A DNA stretch of 64,000 bases, taken from NCBI RefSeq assembly GCF_000014425.1, contig NC_008530.1, forward strand, positions 682,001-746,000, in the 5' to 3' direction. Shown one piece after another: positions 34,105 to 42,380 of this stretch. Source of the DNA: Lactobacillus gasseri ATCC 33323 = JCM 1131 (GTDB lineage Bacteria > Bacillota > Bacilli > Lactobacillales > Lactobacillaceae). Every line of letters starts with the position of its first letter. The stretch's first letter is position 1. The notes beneath the pieces were generated by a model, which saw only the letters and a list, made by a program, of their open reading frames with translations, searched no databases and was not told the DNA's origin. The position numbers and the translations under genes were made by a program.

Positions 34105-35004
34105 ATGAAAGAGCAAAAGATTCTAAATGCAGTTAAAGAAATGCGGATTAGCTGGAAAGAAAATGATGATAAGAGAGACAGTGGGTTGCCACACGATATC
34201 CCAGAAGTAACACGTGTAGATGATCTTCAATATGGTGAGGATCCTAAATGGAATTTATTAGACTTATATTTGCCTAAGAATGTTAAAGGCAAGATTCCAG
34301 TTATTATTAATATTCATGGTGGTGGCTGGGTTTATGGAACAAAAGAAACTTATCAATTTTATGGTTTAGGGATGGCGAAGAGAGGATTTGCATTTGTTAA
34401 TCCAAACTATAAATTAGGTCCAGAAGTTAAATTTCCTAAGGAACTTGATCAAGTAAATGAATATATCCATTGGGTAGCCGACCATGCTGATGAATACAAT
34501 CTTGATAAAAATAATGTCTTCTTAATTGGAGATTCAGCTGGTGGTCAGATGGCTGAACAATATACAGCTATTTTGACTAATCCAAAATACCGTGAGAAAT
34601 TTGGTTATACACTAACAGATTTAAAATTTAGAGCGGTTGCTTTAAACTCACCGGCAACTTTTATTAAAGATCCAGGCATGATTGGAAATGGTACTTTAGC
34701 ATATTTTGACCCAGAAGTGATGAAGAGTGCGAAGAATCAAGATCTAATTGATGTTGAAAAATATATTACTGAAGATTTTCTGCCAACCTTTATTTCGACT
34801 GCTAATGAAGATTTTATTCATGACTGCGCTGTTAGATTAGATGGTTTTTTAAGAGCTAAAGGAATTGAAGTTATTCAAAAGTCTTGGGGCGATGAAAAGC
34901 ATCCTGAACCACATGTTTTCTTGATTAATCAAAAAGATGAGTTAGCAAAAGAAGCTAATGACGAAGAAGCTGAATTCTTTAGAAAGCATCTTGTCAAAGA
35001 TTAA
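34105..35004 (+). CDS. Alpha/beta-hydrolase (esterase/acetyl-hydrolase, HSL-type)
   Basis: A 299-residue cytoplasmic hydrolase. HGGGWVYGT near residues 72-80 is the oxyanion-hole motif, GDSAGGQ near 146-152 holds the nucleophile serine, and the C-terminal PHVFLIN supplies the histidine. This is the hormone-sensitive-lipase-like pattern of carboxylesterases and acetyl-xylan or acetyl-sugar esterases. I chose ATG 34105, with GAGAGGGAAA upstream; earlier in-frame codons at 34039 and 34087 lack a site. Its place between a sugar kinase/AraC pair and an MFS transporter suggests it removes an acyl group from an imported sugar or glycoside. Confidence 0.85.
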   Translation: MKEQKILNAVKEMRISWKENDDKRDSGLPHDIPEVTRVDDLQYGEDPKWNLLDLYLPKNVKGKIPVIINIHGGGWVYGTKETYQFYGLGMAKRGFAFVNPNYKLGPEVKFPKELDQVNEYIHWVADHADEYNLDKNNVFLIGDSAGGQMAEQYTAILTNPKYREKFGYTLTDLKFRAVALNSPATFIKDPGMIGNGTLAYFDPEVMKSAKNQDLIDVEKYITEDFLPTFISTANEDFIHDCAVRLDGFLRAKGIEVIQKSWGDEKHPEPHVFLINQKDELAKEANDEEAEFFRKHLVKD

Positions 35005-35030
35005 CAGAAATGAAGTGGGAGGAAAATAAA

Positions 35031-36215
35031 ATGAACGAAAAGAATCCACAAGATCATGTGATCTTTAAAATATCATTATTATCGATTTCAATCTTTTTAA
35101 TGATGGCACCAGCTATTGCACCTGCTTTACCGCTAATGTATCATGCCTTTCCAGGCATAGATAAGGCCGGGGTTGAAATGCTATCAACGATTCCTAATAT
35201 CGGAATTGTAATTGGTTTATTAATTAGTCCATTTTTAATTAAGTTAATGGGAGAAAAGCCAACTACTATTACTGGTTTGGTAATAACTTTGTTAGCTGGT
35301 ACTTTTCCAATGTATGCAACTGCTTATACACCTATTTTAATTTCTAGATTTTTGATCGGTGCAGGAATTGGTTTATTCAACTCACTTGCTGTTAGTTTAA
35401 TTCCGCAATTCTATAGTAGTAATGAAGAAAAATTAGCCACAATGGTGGGCTATCAAAATGTAATGGGTAGTTTGGGAGCAGCGCTTGCATCATTTCTGAT
35501 TAGTTGGCTTTTAACTATTTCATGGCATGCAGCATTTGCAATTTATTTCTTAGTAATTCCAGTTTTGATCTTGTTTATTTTATTTGTTCCACTTCCTTCT
35601 TCAAGACAAAAGAAGGCTGACAAAGCAAAAAAGGCAAAAGAAAAACAGACTATTAATGGTAAAGTAATTTTAATCTCGGTTTTAATGTTCTTTATTTTTC
35701 TATTTTATATGCCAATGAGTTTTAAGATTCCTGCTTTAGTTGTTCAAGAAAAGTTAGGAACAGTTAGTGAGGTTTCAGCTTTAACTGGAGTTTTGAACTT
35801 AGTTGGTATTCCAGTAGGAGCATCATTTGGGTTCTTCTTTAAGAAATTACACGATAAGATCTTTCCACTAGGATTTGCTTTAGTAGCAATCGGTTTCTTT
35901 ATAATTGCGTTAGCAGGTAATTTCATTATGTTGAGTATTGGTTGCTTAATTTTAGGAATTGGTTTTGGCTTAGGTGTGCCATATATGTACAATTGGCTGG
36001 ACTGGTCAGCTCCAGCAAATTCAGTTAATTTAGCAACAACCATTGTTTTGGTACTAGTTAATGTAGGATGCGCAATTTCACCAATGATTATCAATGCAGT
36101 TACGCCAAGTGCTAAAATGGGATTATTGATTTCGGCTATTTTCTTTGCTTGCTTTTTAGTATATGCGATTATTCACTATCTAAGAGTTCACAAAAAGCAA
36201 AGCGCTACTGCTTAA
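35031..36215 (+). CDS. MFS transporter
   Basis: A 394-residue protein with 12 hydrophobic segments in two halves, split by a long basic loop (residues 188-215, SRQKKADKAKKAKEKQ). Motif A-like LIKLMGEKPTT is near 71 and SRFLIGAGIGLFNSLAV near 104. It resembles CynX/NimT-like and sugar or organic-anion uptake MFS members more than drug exporters. ATG 35031 has GGGAGG upstream; ATG 35010 has none. It is the last gene of the ROK/AraC/esterase operon, and is the likely importer of its substrate. Confidence 0.85.
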   Translation: MNEKNPQDHVIFKISLLSISIFLMMAPAIAPALPLMYHAFPGIDKAGVEMLSTIPNIGIVIGLLISPFLIKLMGEKPTTITGLVITLLAGTFPMYATAYTPILISRFLIGAGIGLFNSLAVSLIPQFYSSNEEKLATMVGYQNVMGSLGAALASFLISWLLTISWHAAFAIYFLVIPVLILFILFVPLPSSRQKKADKAKKAKEKQTINGKVILISVLMFFIFLFYMPMSFKIPALVVQEKLGTVSEVSALTGVLNLVGIPVGASFGFFFKKLHDKIFPLGFALVAIGFFIIALAGNFIMLSIGCLILGIGFGLGVPYMYNWLDWSAPANSVNLATTIVLVLVNVGCAISPMIINAVTPSAKMGLLISAIFFACFLVYAIIHYLRVHKKQSATA

Positions 36216-36236
36216 AACTAAATATATTCACTAATT

Positions 36237-36267
36237 AAGCGTTAGAATATTATCTAGCGCTTTTTTT
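36237..36267 (+). terminator. Terminator after the MFS gene
   Basis: AAGCGTTAGA pairs with TCTAGCGCTT around a short AT loop, followed by seven T residues. Confidence 0.88.
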
Positions 36268-36318
36268 GCGTATTAAGTTATAATTAAGCCAAAACTCACT
36301 TTTTCTCACGGGGGACCT

Positions 36319-38115
36319 ATGAAAAAATTTTTTCACCTAATAATTGGAATGATAATGCTTGTAACTTTAACCATTATCTTTACAAAACCTGCATCAGCTG
36401 ATGTAGATTATGATATTACTAATGTTGATGTTACTGCTCATGTAAATATAAATGGATCATTGTTGATGGAGAGAAGAATCACTTATAAATTTGACGATGA
36501 TGCTCATGGTGTTTTTTATCAACAAAATCTTACTAATAATCAAGAACTAAAAAATCAGCAGGTTAGAATAATATCTGGCAAGAATTCACAGCCTGTCGTG
36601 CAAAGTGATAGTCACGCTAATAATACTTATGAATTGAGTCATAGCGACCATGGCTATCGCTTTAAGGTATGGCATAACGTAACTGATGGTGATAAATTTA
36701 CGGTAATTTATACTTATGAAATTACGAATGCCATCATTAACTGGAAAGATACAGCCGAACTAAATTTTAAAATTATTGGTGATGGCTGGGATACAGATCT
36801 TGATAATGTTCGAGTAGGAATCTTTTTCCCGGGTCCAGTTAAGGATCTGAAAGCTTGGGCTCATGGTGACTTGTCGGGACAAATTACAGTTAATCCTGAA
36901 AAAGGCAATATTATTATGACAGCTGCAAATGTAAGTGGAAATGAAGGAATCGAGGTTCACAGTCTTTTTCCTACAGCGGTAACAAGTCAAAATAAAAATA
37001 TTAGAGATCAAAATCATAAAAAATATGTCTTGAATCAAGAAGCAAAATTTGCTCGGGAAGCTAATGAACGTCGTCAAAGGAGTAGAATATTTGGCTTAGG
37101 TGCTTTGGCACTATCAGGCTTATTTTCTCTATTCATAATAATTAAAAGTTTTACTTTGAAGAAATCTGGAGTAAAGCCTAAAAAAGAAAAGCAATTACCC
37201 AGAAATTATGATCTTCCTAGAGTCTCACCAGTAATGGCTGAAATTTTGGATATAGATAATAAGCCAAGTTCTAGATCATTAACTGCTTATTTAATGGAAT
37301 TAGCTGTACAAAAGAGGATAGAAATTGATCCAGTTAAGGTAAGAAGAAAAACATACTATAAAATTTCTTTAACCGACAAGGACTTGAAAGATGAAGTTCC
37401 TTTAATAAGATACCTATTTAATAAGGTTGGCGATGGAAAAAGTTTTACAACCTATGAACTAAAAAAACATCGATCTTCTAAGTTAAGTAAAATCTTCGCA
37501 AGTTGGCAGAAACAGAAAAAGCAAGAAGCAGTTAGTGCTGGATTTTTGGATAAACAGATTGAGAGTAAGAAAGATACTAATTTAGTTTTAATGATCATCT
37601 TGTTAGTATTAAGTGGCGCTGGAATAATTGCTGCTTTCTTTTCTAGTGAGGGAGCAGCAGGCTTATTTATAGCGGCTGTAATTCTGATAGGAGTCGCAAT
37701 TCTAGCAACTATTTATAGTAATAAAAAGCTATCGCCATATACTGATAAGGGAGCAGAGGCGACTAATCAAGTACGTGGTTTTAAGAAAATGCTAGATGAG
37801 ATTGGTAATTTTAAGATGCGTGAAGTCGGAGAATTGCCTTTGTGGGAAAAAATTATGCCATATGCAGTTGCTTTAGGTGTATCTAAAAAGGTATTGAAGC
37901 AACTTAAAATAGAATTTGCAGATGAAATTGATGATGCAAACATTTTGTTCTGGGGTCCATTTTATAGCTCAGGACAGGATGGATTTGCAAGTAATTTTAA
38001 TTCAAGCTTTAATTCAGGGGCAAACTTAAACTCATCAGCTTCTGGTGGATCGGGTGGTTTTTCCGGTGGTTCATCAGGCGGCTTTGGTGGTGGCAGCGGA
38101 GGAGGCGCCTTTTAA
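36319..38115 (+). CDS. DUF2207 membrane protein with Gly/Ser-rich tail
   Basis: A 598-residue surface-type membrane protein. A signal peptide (residues 1-27) ends near PASADVDY. The extracytoplasmic DUF2207 domain (about 28-225) has HGVFYQQNL and LNFKIIGDGWD. A membrane span is near 255-275, and two spans near 420-465 (LVLMIILLVLSGAGII). The cytoplasmic C-terminal segment ends in a low-complexity GGSGGFSGGSSGG tail that resembles the TPM/DUF2207 group. The function is unknown; an envelope role is likely. GGGGGACCT precedes the ATG, with TATAAT about 45 bases upstream. Confidence 0.85.
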   Translation: MKKFFHLIIGMIMLVTLTIIFTKPASADVDYDITNVDVTAHVNINGSLLMERRITYKFDDDAHGVFYQQNLTNNQELKNQQVRIISGKNSQPVVQSDSHANNTYELSHSDHGYRFKVWHNVTDGDKFTVIYTYEITNAIINWKDTAELNFKIIGDGWDTDLDNVRVGIFFPGPVKDLKAWAHGDLSGQITVNPEKGNIIMTAANVSGNEGIEVHSLFPTAVTSQNKNIRDQNHKKYVLNQEAKFAREANERRQRSRIFGLGALALSGLFSLFIIIKSFTLKKSGVKPKKEKQLPRNYDLPRVSPVMAEILDIDNKPSSRSLTAYLMELAVQKRIEIDPVKVRRKTYYKISLTDKDLKDEVPLIRYLFNKVGDGKSFTTYELKKHRSSKLSKIFASWQKQKKQEAVSAGFLDKQIESKKDTNLVLMIILLVLSGAGIIAAFFSSEGAAGLFIAAVILIGVAILATIYSNKKLSPYTDKGAEATNQVRGFKKMLDEIGNFKMREVGELPLWEKIMPYAVALGVSKKVLKQLKIEFADEIDDANILFWGPFYSSGQDGFASNFNSSFNSGANLNSSASGGSGGFSGGSSGGFGGGSGGGAF

Positions 38116-38120
38116 ACATT

Positions 38121-38558
38121 ATGAATAAAATCTAAATTAGAAAATTTCAAGAAACTGACTTTGATGATTTATGTGTAATACACGATCAAGCAAGGAAGCA
38201 AGAATTAAAAGCAGCCTTCAAACCGTTGAAGATTGCAGCAATTGAAGAAGACTTATTTTCATATAATATTTATGTAGCAGCAATAGATGAAAAGATTGTT
38301 GCTTTTGTTGCCTTTAGCGATGATGAACTCGCCTGGCTTTATGTGGATCCTAGTTTTCAAAAGCAAGGAATTGGCAGTAAATTGATTGAATTTTCATTAA
38401 CTAAGATGAAACGTCCAACTTATTTAGAAGTGTTAACTGGTAATCCTGCAAAAAGTTTGTATTTACATAAAGGCTTTAAATTTCTGCAGCATGAATCAGG
38501 AAAAATGCCTGGAAATGAGACATTTCACGTTGAAGTTGACTTATTGATTTATAAGTAG
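38121..38558 (+). pseudogene. GNAT-family acetyltransferase gene with a stop at codon 5
   Basis: From ATG 38121 the frame reads MNKI, TAA (38133-38135), then IRKFQETDFDDLCVIHDQ and a complete acetyltransferase to TAG 38556-38558. The acetyl-CoA loop QKQGIGSKLIEF near codon 90 and the motif VLTGNPAKSLYLHKGF are intact. A single base change (for example GAA to TAA) would restore it. The only start codon after the stop in this frame is TTG at 38226, which removes the first beta strand and lacks a ribosome-binding site. The gene is probably non-functional unless translation restarts. Confidence 0.75.
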
Positions 38559-38599
38559 CAAAAATCGATAGTTTTAGTTAATAAAAAGTTGGGGAAAAT

Positions 38600-39082
38600 T
38601 TGCGAAAAAGACAAGAATATATTTGGTGTTTAATTGCGCTACCAGACGGTAATAAAGAGTGGTATTGCTTAAGTAAGGTACTAAGACGGGCGCTTTTTAT
38701 TGAAAAGAAAAACAATCAATTTTGGAAACAAACCATGATTGGCAATTATATTACTGTTGCAAGAAGCAAGTACATTAAAGGGCGAGCAAGACTAACAGTT
38801 GGTCGAATTGAGAAAATTAGAATTCGTAAAAATGGTGCTGCTGATTGGCACTGGAGCCGTAATCAATTCATTACAGCAGAGCATCTGCTCAACCTTAAGG
38901 ATTCATATAATTATTTGAGGCATGACTATTGTTGGTATAATCGTTTAGCGATCAAAATGGCCTTAATTTATTGGCATAACAAATTGCTACAAATTAAACT
39001 GAATTCTATAAGATATGCAGTTAAAAAGAAACGATTAAAATTAGAAAGAACATTAAAAAATGGAAGAAAAGATTTTAGTTAG
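38600..39082 (+). CDS. Hypothetical basic protein
   Basis: A 160-residue, very basic protein rich in Arg, Lys, Trp and Tyr, starting at TTG 38600 behind GGGGAAAA. I do not recognise it. It has no signal peptide, membrane span or known motif; segments such as NGAADWHWSRNQFIT may form a nucleic-acid-binding surface, which is speculation. Its end overlaps the pdxK-like gene by 23 bases in another frame, so the two are probably translated together and could be linked in function. Confidence 0.65.
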   Translation: MRKRQEYIWCLIALPDGNKEWYCLSKVLRRALFIEKKNNQFWKQTMIGNYITVARSKYIKGRARLTVGRIEKIRIRKNGAADWHWSRNQFITAEHLLNLKDSYNYLRHDYCWYNRLAIKMALIYWHNKLLQIKLNSIRYAVKKKRLKLERTLKNGRKDFS

Positions 39083-39887
39083 TCAAGATCTCTCCTGCCT
39101 GGGTCAGGTTTCACTTAGTGTTGCCTTACCAATTTTAGGAGCATGTGGCTATCAGCCAGATGTATTGCCGACAGCGATTTTGTCTACTCATACTGGTGGA
39201 TTTGGCGATAATACTTTCTTAAATTTAAATAGCGAAATGAGTAAAATTATTGCTCATTGGCGGGACCAAAAGATTGATTTTAAAAATTTATACTTAGGCT
39301 ATTTAGGTAAAGAAGCTATTGATTTTTGGCTGAGTCATATTTCTGATTTTAAAGACAGTAACGTACTGCTTGATCCAGCTATGGCAGATTCAGGTAAACT
39401 ATATCACGGATTAGACACAGACTATGTGACAAAAATGCGTATACTTGCTAAGTCTGCAACAATCTTAACCCCTAATTTAACTGAAGCTTGCCTATTACTT
39501 GGGAAAAATTATCGTGATTTTTCAATTAATGAAATTAAAAAGCTTGCTTTAGAATTAAAAGAAAGATTCAAATTAAAAGAGGTAGTAATTACTGGTATTC
39601 TAATGAAAGAAAAAATTAAGATGGTAGGAGTATCAGCTAATGATCAAGTATTTGTAATCGAAAATGAAAAAGTAGGACGTTCATTTTTTGGTACAGGAGA
39701 TATGTTTGCAAGTAGCTTATTAGTAGCAATTTTAGCAGGTTATTCCTTAAAAGAAGGCGTAGAAATAGCTGCTACTTTTATTAAAATGGCAATTGAAGTA
39801 ACAGATTTAACTCAGGATAAGCGTTTAGGACCTAATTATGCAGGTGCTTTGCCTTGGTTAATGAATAAAAGTAGAGAAAGAGGATAG
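39060..39887 (+). CDS. Pyridoxamine/pyridoxal kinase
   Basis: A 275-residue ribokinase-fold kinase. GACGYQPDVLPTAILSTHTG near residues 28-47 is the PdxY/PdxK substrate loop, LTPNLTEACLL near 137 carries the conserved acidic residue, and FFGTGDMFASSLL near 210-222 is the anion hole with catalytic aspartate D216 of the GTGD motif. It phosphorylates vitamin B6 vitamers in salvage. The next gene, three bases on, is an ECF-transporter S component, as often seen for B6 uptake. The ATG overlaps the preceding gene by 23 bases. Confidence 0.85.
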   Translation: MEEKILVSQDLSCLGQVSLSVALPILGACGYQPDVLPTAILSTHTGGFGDNTFLNLNSEMSKIIAHWRDQKIDFKNLYLGYLGKEAIDFWLSHISDFKDSNVLLDPAMADSGKLYHGLDTDYVTKMRILAKSATILTPNLTEACLLLGKNYRDFSINEIKKLALELKERFKLKEVVITGILMKEKIKMVGVSANDQVFVIENEKVGRSFFGTGDMFASSLLVAILAGYSLKEGVEIAATFIKMAIEVTDLTQDKRLGPNYAGALPWLMNKSRERG

Positions 39888-39890
39888 AAA

Positions 39891-40448
39891 ATGCGGACAA
39901 AAGAAAATTCACTGGTTTCAATAATTATGACTGGCTTATTTGCTGCGATAATTTATTTAGGTGTCTGGGTCTTACGAATCCCAGTTCCAGCTTTAGTTGG
40001 TCGACCATTCATTCATTTTGGTAATACCTTAACTGCTGTTGCAATTTTGTATCTAGGATATCGAAATGGAATGTTAGCGGGAATTATTGGCTTAGGCGGT
40101 TTTGACTTACTTAATGGTTATGCAGCCACCTCTTGGTTAACAATGCTTGAAGTGGTGATAGTTGCCAGTGTCTTAACGGCAGTATACAAAGGGATGCACT
40201 ATCAAGATAGTAAAAGAAATATTATTATTTTAGGAATTATCGCGGGGATAACTAAAATTTTTACAACTTACTGTGTTTCAATTGTAGAAGCATTGATGGT
40301 TGGAACTAGTTTAAATGTAGCTTTAGTTAGCTCTTTTGTGAGTTTACCGGCAACGGTTATTAATTCAATTTCAACTGCAATTTGCACGCCAATTTTGTAT
40401 TTTGCAGTGCGCGATGGTGCAAAAAGAGTTTTAAGAAAGAGTGTATAG
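39891..40448 (+). CDS. ECF transporter S component (probably vitamin B6)
   Basis: A 185-residue protein with six hydrophobic segments and the N-terminal FAAIIYLGVWVLRIPVPALV pattern, typical of ECF S components. GRPFIHFGNTLTAVAILYLG near 37-56 fits the conserved second span. It binds the vitamin and docks to a shared EcfAA'T module encoded elsewhere. The adjacent pyridoxal kinase gene implies pyridoxine or pyridoxamine as substrate (PdxU-like); that is an inference from position. AGAGAAAGAGGA precedes the ATG. Confidence 0.82.
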   Translation: MRTKENSLVSIIMTGLFAAIIYLGVWVLRIPVPALVGRPFIHFGNTLTAVAILYLGYRNGMLAGIIGLGGFDLLNGYAATSWLTMLEVVIVASVLTAVYKGMHYQDSKRNIIILGIIAGITKIFTTYCVSIVEALMVGTSLNVALVSSFVSLPATVINSISTAICTPILYFAVRDGAKRVLRKSV

Positions 40449-40463
40449 CTTAAATAAGTCTGC

Positions 40464-40469
40464 TATAAT
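40464..40469 (+). promoter_or_regulatory. Extended -10 promoter of the tautomerase gene
   Basis: TGCTATAAT is a perfect extended -10. No good -35 is visible. The ATG follows 26 bases later behind AAGGAGG. Confidence 0.6.
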
Positions 40470-40495
40470 TTTGGTTAAAAAAGGAGGAATTTTAA

Positions 40496-40675
40496 ATGCC
40501 ATTTGTACATGTAGAATTAATTAAGGGTAGAAGTGATGAGCAATTAACTCAAATGATGAAGGATATTACTGAAGCTGTGCATAAGAATACTGGTGCGCCA
40601 AAAGAACACATTCACGTAATTATTAATGAACTTGATAAGCATACCTATGGTCAAGGCGGCGAATGGAGAGCTTAA
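40496..40675 (+). CDS. 4-oxalocrotonate tautomerase family enzyme
   Basis: A 59-residue protein beginning [12 protein letters not shown]. Removal of Met leaves the catalytic N-terminal proline (P1) of the 4-OT family, and R11 (R12 with Met) in KGRSDEQ is a conserved active-site arginine. These small hexameric enzymes tautomerise or dehalogenate small acids; the natural substrate is often unknown, as here. AAGGAGG gives a strong ribosome-binding site. A terminator follows. Confidence 0.9.
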   Translation: MPFVHVELIKGRSDEQLTQMMKDITEAVHKNTGAPKEHIHVIINELDKHTYGQGGEWRA

Positions 40676-40679
40676 AACA

Positions 40680-40718
40680 AAAACTCGTGATTAGTAAAAT
40701 AAACTAATCACGAGTTTT
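40680..40718. terminator. Bidirectional terminator after the tautomerase gene
   Basis: AAAACTCGTGATTAGT pairs perfectly with ACTAATCACGAGTTTT, with T residues after it on the plus strand and before it on the minus. Confidence 0.92.
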
Positions 40719-40740
40719 ATTTTGTAAAAATAGCTAAAGA

Positions 40741-40854
40741 TTAATCTTCTTTTTTAGCTTCGTCTAAAGCCTTCATAATTGAAGGGTTCTTTGAGTGACA
40801 ATCTTTTAACATTTGGTAATCTTCTTCAGATAATTTAACAGTGTACTTAGTCAT
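40741..40854 (-). CDS. Small 37-residue acidic protein
   Basis: An ATG at 40854 with GAGGGAAA six bases upstream opens MTKYTVKLSEEDYQMLKDCH and ends with KKEDTAA-type stop at 40741 after KALDEAKKED. The first strand-helix pattern (YTVKLSEEDYQML) looks like the start of ribbon-helix-helix or antitoxin-type folds but is too short to assign. No partner toxin gene is adjacent. The good ribosome-binding site and normal codon use support a real gene. It faces the tautomerase gene across a shared terminator. Confidence 0.7.
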   Translation of the reverse strand: MTKYTVKLSEEDYQMLKDCHSKNPSIMKALDEAKKED

Positions 40855-40920
40855 AATTTTCCCTCACTTTTTATGTTTACCTTTAATATATCACTTTCTT
40901 GAGAGATTGATATAGAAATT

Positions 40921-40950
40921 TTGAATTGAACTAGATTAAATCGATATAAT
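40921..40950 (+). promoter_or_regulatory. Promoter of the DUF2325 gene
   Basis: TTGAAT (40921-40926) and TATAAT (40945-40950) are 18 bases apart. Confidence 0.65.
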
Positions 40951-40980
40951 AGATAAAAAGTAAGTAAAAGAGTGATTAAA

Positions 40981-42303
40981 ATGTTTGATTATCGAAATAA
41001 CTTAAAAAGAATTTTAAATAATACTGCAGGCGATGAAAAAAGTCTTCAAAATAGTTTAAACGCAATTAAAGTGGTATTAGGTATGACAGGTGAAGGAGAG
41101 TCTACACCGTCAAGTAATAAAATGGATGCAAAAGTTGTTGCCCAAATAAATACTTTTCTTCAGGGAATAACTAAATTAATTGAACGCCCAGGTGATAAAA
41201 ATGCAAAAAGTACTGCCTTAGGAGCGCTTCATAAGTTAACTTTTGATCATGATATTGCTGCAAACTTTGGAAAGCAATTGGGATTATTAGATCAAGCAAT
41301 TCAAAATTCAGAAGAAACGAGTACTACAGTTAATCGAAAAATCTTTGAAGCTGCATTAAAGCCTAAAAAAGCGAAAGCACGTGATTATCGAAAGGGTAGA
41401 CGATATACTGTTATCCGTGCATTGAAGGGTGCAGATTTGATCAATGATAATGGGGAAGTTGTCTTTGAAGTAAATGAAGGACAAATCCATGATTTAAATT
41501 TAAAAAGCGGCGATATTGTTGAAGCATTACCTTTAGCAAATAGCTTAAATGAAGCTGAAGTTTTACGAGTAGTTGGATATCGAAAATTACGGAGCCGTGA
41601 TTATGACAAGATAGATGATTTTAAGTATGGAGTAGTACAAGGAAGTCCAGGCAATCTAAGTGTTTCACGGAATATCCATGGAGAAAAACTGATTATCAAC
41701 CGTAAGCCAGTAATCGTTGCGCTTGATTCTAGTTACTATCAGAATAGAAATATTCATTTAGAAGACGGTGCAATTGTTGACTTAGCTTGGTATACAGGCG
41801 ATGTTAGACTAAAAAAAGATCCAGCGAGTGCAGTTCAGGTTCGCTGGATCTATGAAACTGAGCAACCTAGGCGAGTTTCTAAGACTAAGAAAGAAAAGAC
41901 AAAGGCAGCGGTAAGTACCCAAGAATTAGCTAAGTTAGATATGAATTTACATTATCAACGAGTAGGTATTGCTGTTGGCGATAATCAAAATGAAGCGATT
42001 TTAGAAGGGATTGTTAACCGCTATAATGGTATTCCAATTCCGATTGATGCATTTGAAGGTAAGAAAAAAGTAATTGAAAATCAAATTAAAGATTTAGACA
42101 TTGTAATTTTGGTTACTGCATTTGCCGCTCATGATAGTACTTGGAATATTAGCGAGTTCGCAAGTAAGTATAATGTTAAATTTGCTGTTAGTTCTAGCAA
42201 GGGATATCAAGCATTTGAGCGTGCATTATATCGAGCAGAAAATGGAATGCCAGCTTATGAAGGAAGCCAACAACTAGAATATAAAATGTTAAAAAACAAT
42301 TAG
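40981..42303 (+). CDS. DUF2325 domain protein
   Basis: A 440-residue cytoplasmic protein. The C-terminal ~100 residues are DUF2325 (RVGIAVGDNQNEAILEGIVN, ILVTAFAAHDSTWNI, KFAVSSSKGYQAFERAL), a small Rossmann-like domain of unknown function. Residues 130-280 contain two repeats of a beta-rich module; the N-terminal 100 residues are helical. ATG 40981 is chosen, with AAGAGTGA upstream; GTG 40972 would add three residues. The gene is alone, with the yitT-like gene having its own promoter. I do not know its role. Confidence 0.8.
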   Translation: MFDYRNNLKRILNNTAGDEKSLQNSLNAIKVVLGMTGEGESTPSSNKMDAKVVAQINTFLQGITKLIERPGDKNAKSTALGALHKLTFDHDIAANFGKQLGLLDQAIQNSEETSTTVNRKIFEAALKPKKAKARDYRKGRRYTVIRALKGADLINDNGEVVFEVNEGQIHDLNLKSGDIVEALPLANSLNEAEVLRVVGYRKLRSRDYDKIDDFKYGVVQGSPGNLSVSRNIHGEKLIINRKPVIVALDSSYYQNRNIHLEDGAIVDLAWYTGDVRLKKDPASAVQVRWIYETEQPRRVSKTKKEKTKAAVSTQELAKLDMNLHYQRVGIAVGDNQNEAILEGIVNRYNGIPIPIDAFEGKKKVIENQIKDLDIVILVTAFAAHDSTWNISEFASKYNVKFAVSSSKGYQAFERALYRAENGMPAYEGSQQLEYKMLKNN

Positions 42304-42318
42304 GAGTAAGCAGTGTAG

Positions 42319-42348
42319 CTGACAAGATGCATGAAAATTAGATAAAAT
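42319..42348 (+). promoter_or_regulatory. Promoter of the yitT-like gene
   Basis: CTGACA and TAAAAT are 18 bases apart. Confidence 0.55.
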
Positions 42349-42380
42349 ATTAATAACTTATTTTTAGGAAGGATGATGAA

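Noticed and set aside
39060-39082. Short overlap between the basic hypothetical gene and the pdxK-like gene as evidence that the first is spurious
   Set aside because: The hypothetical gene has its own ribosome-binding site, 160 codons and no competing frame on either strand, so I kept it.
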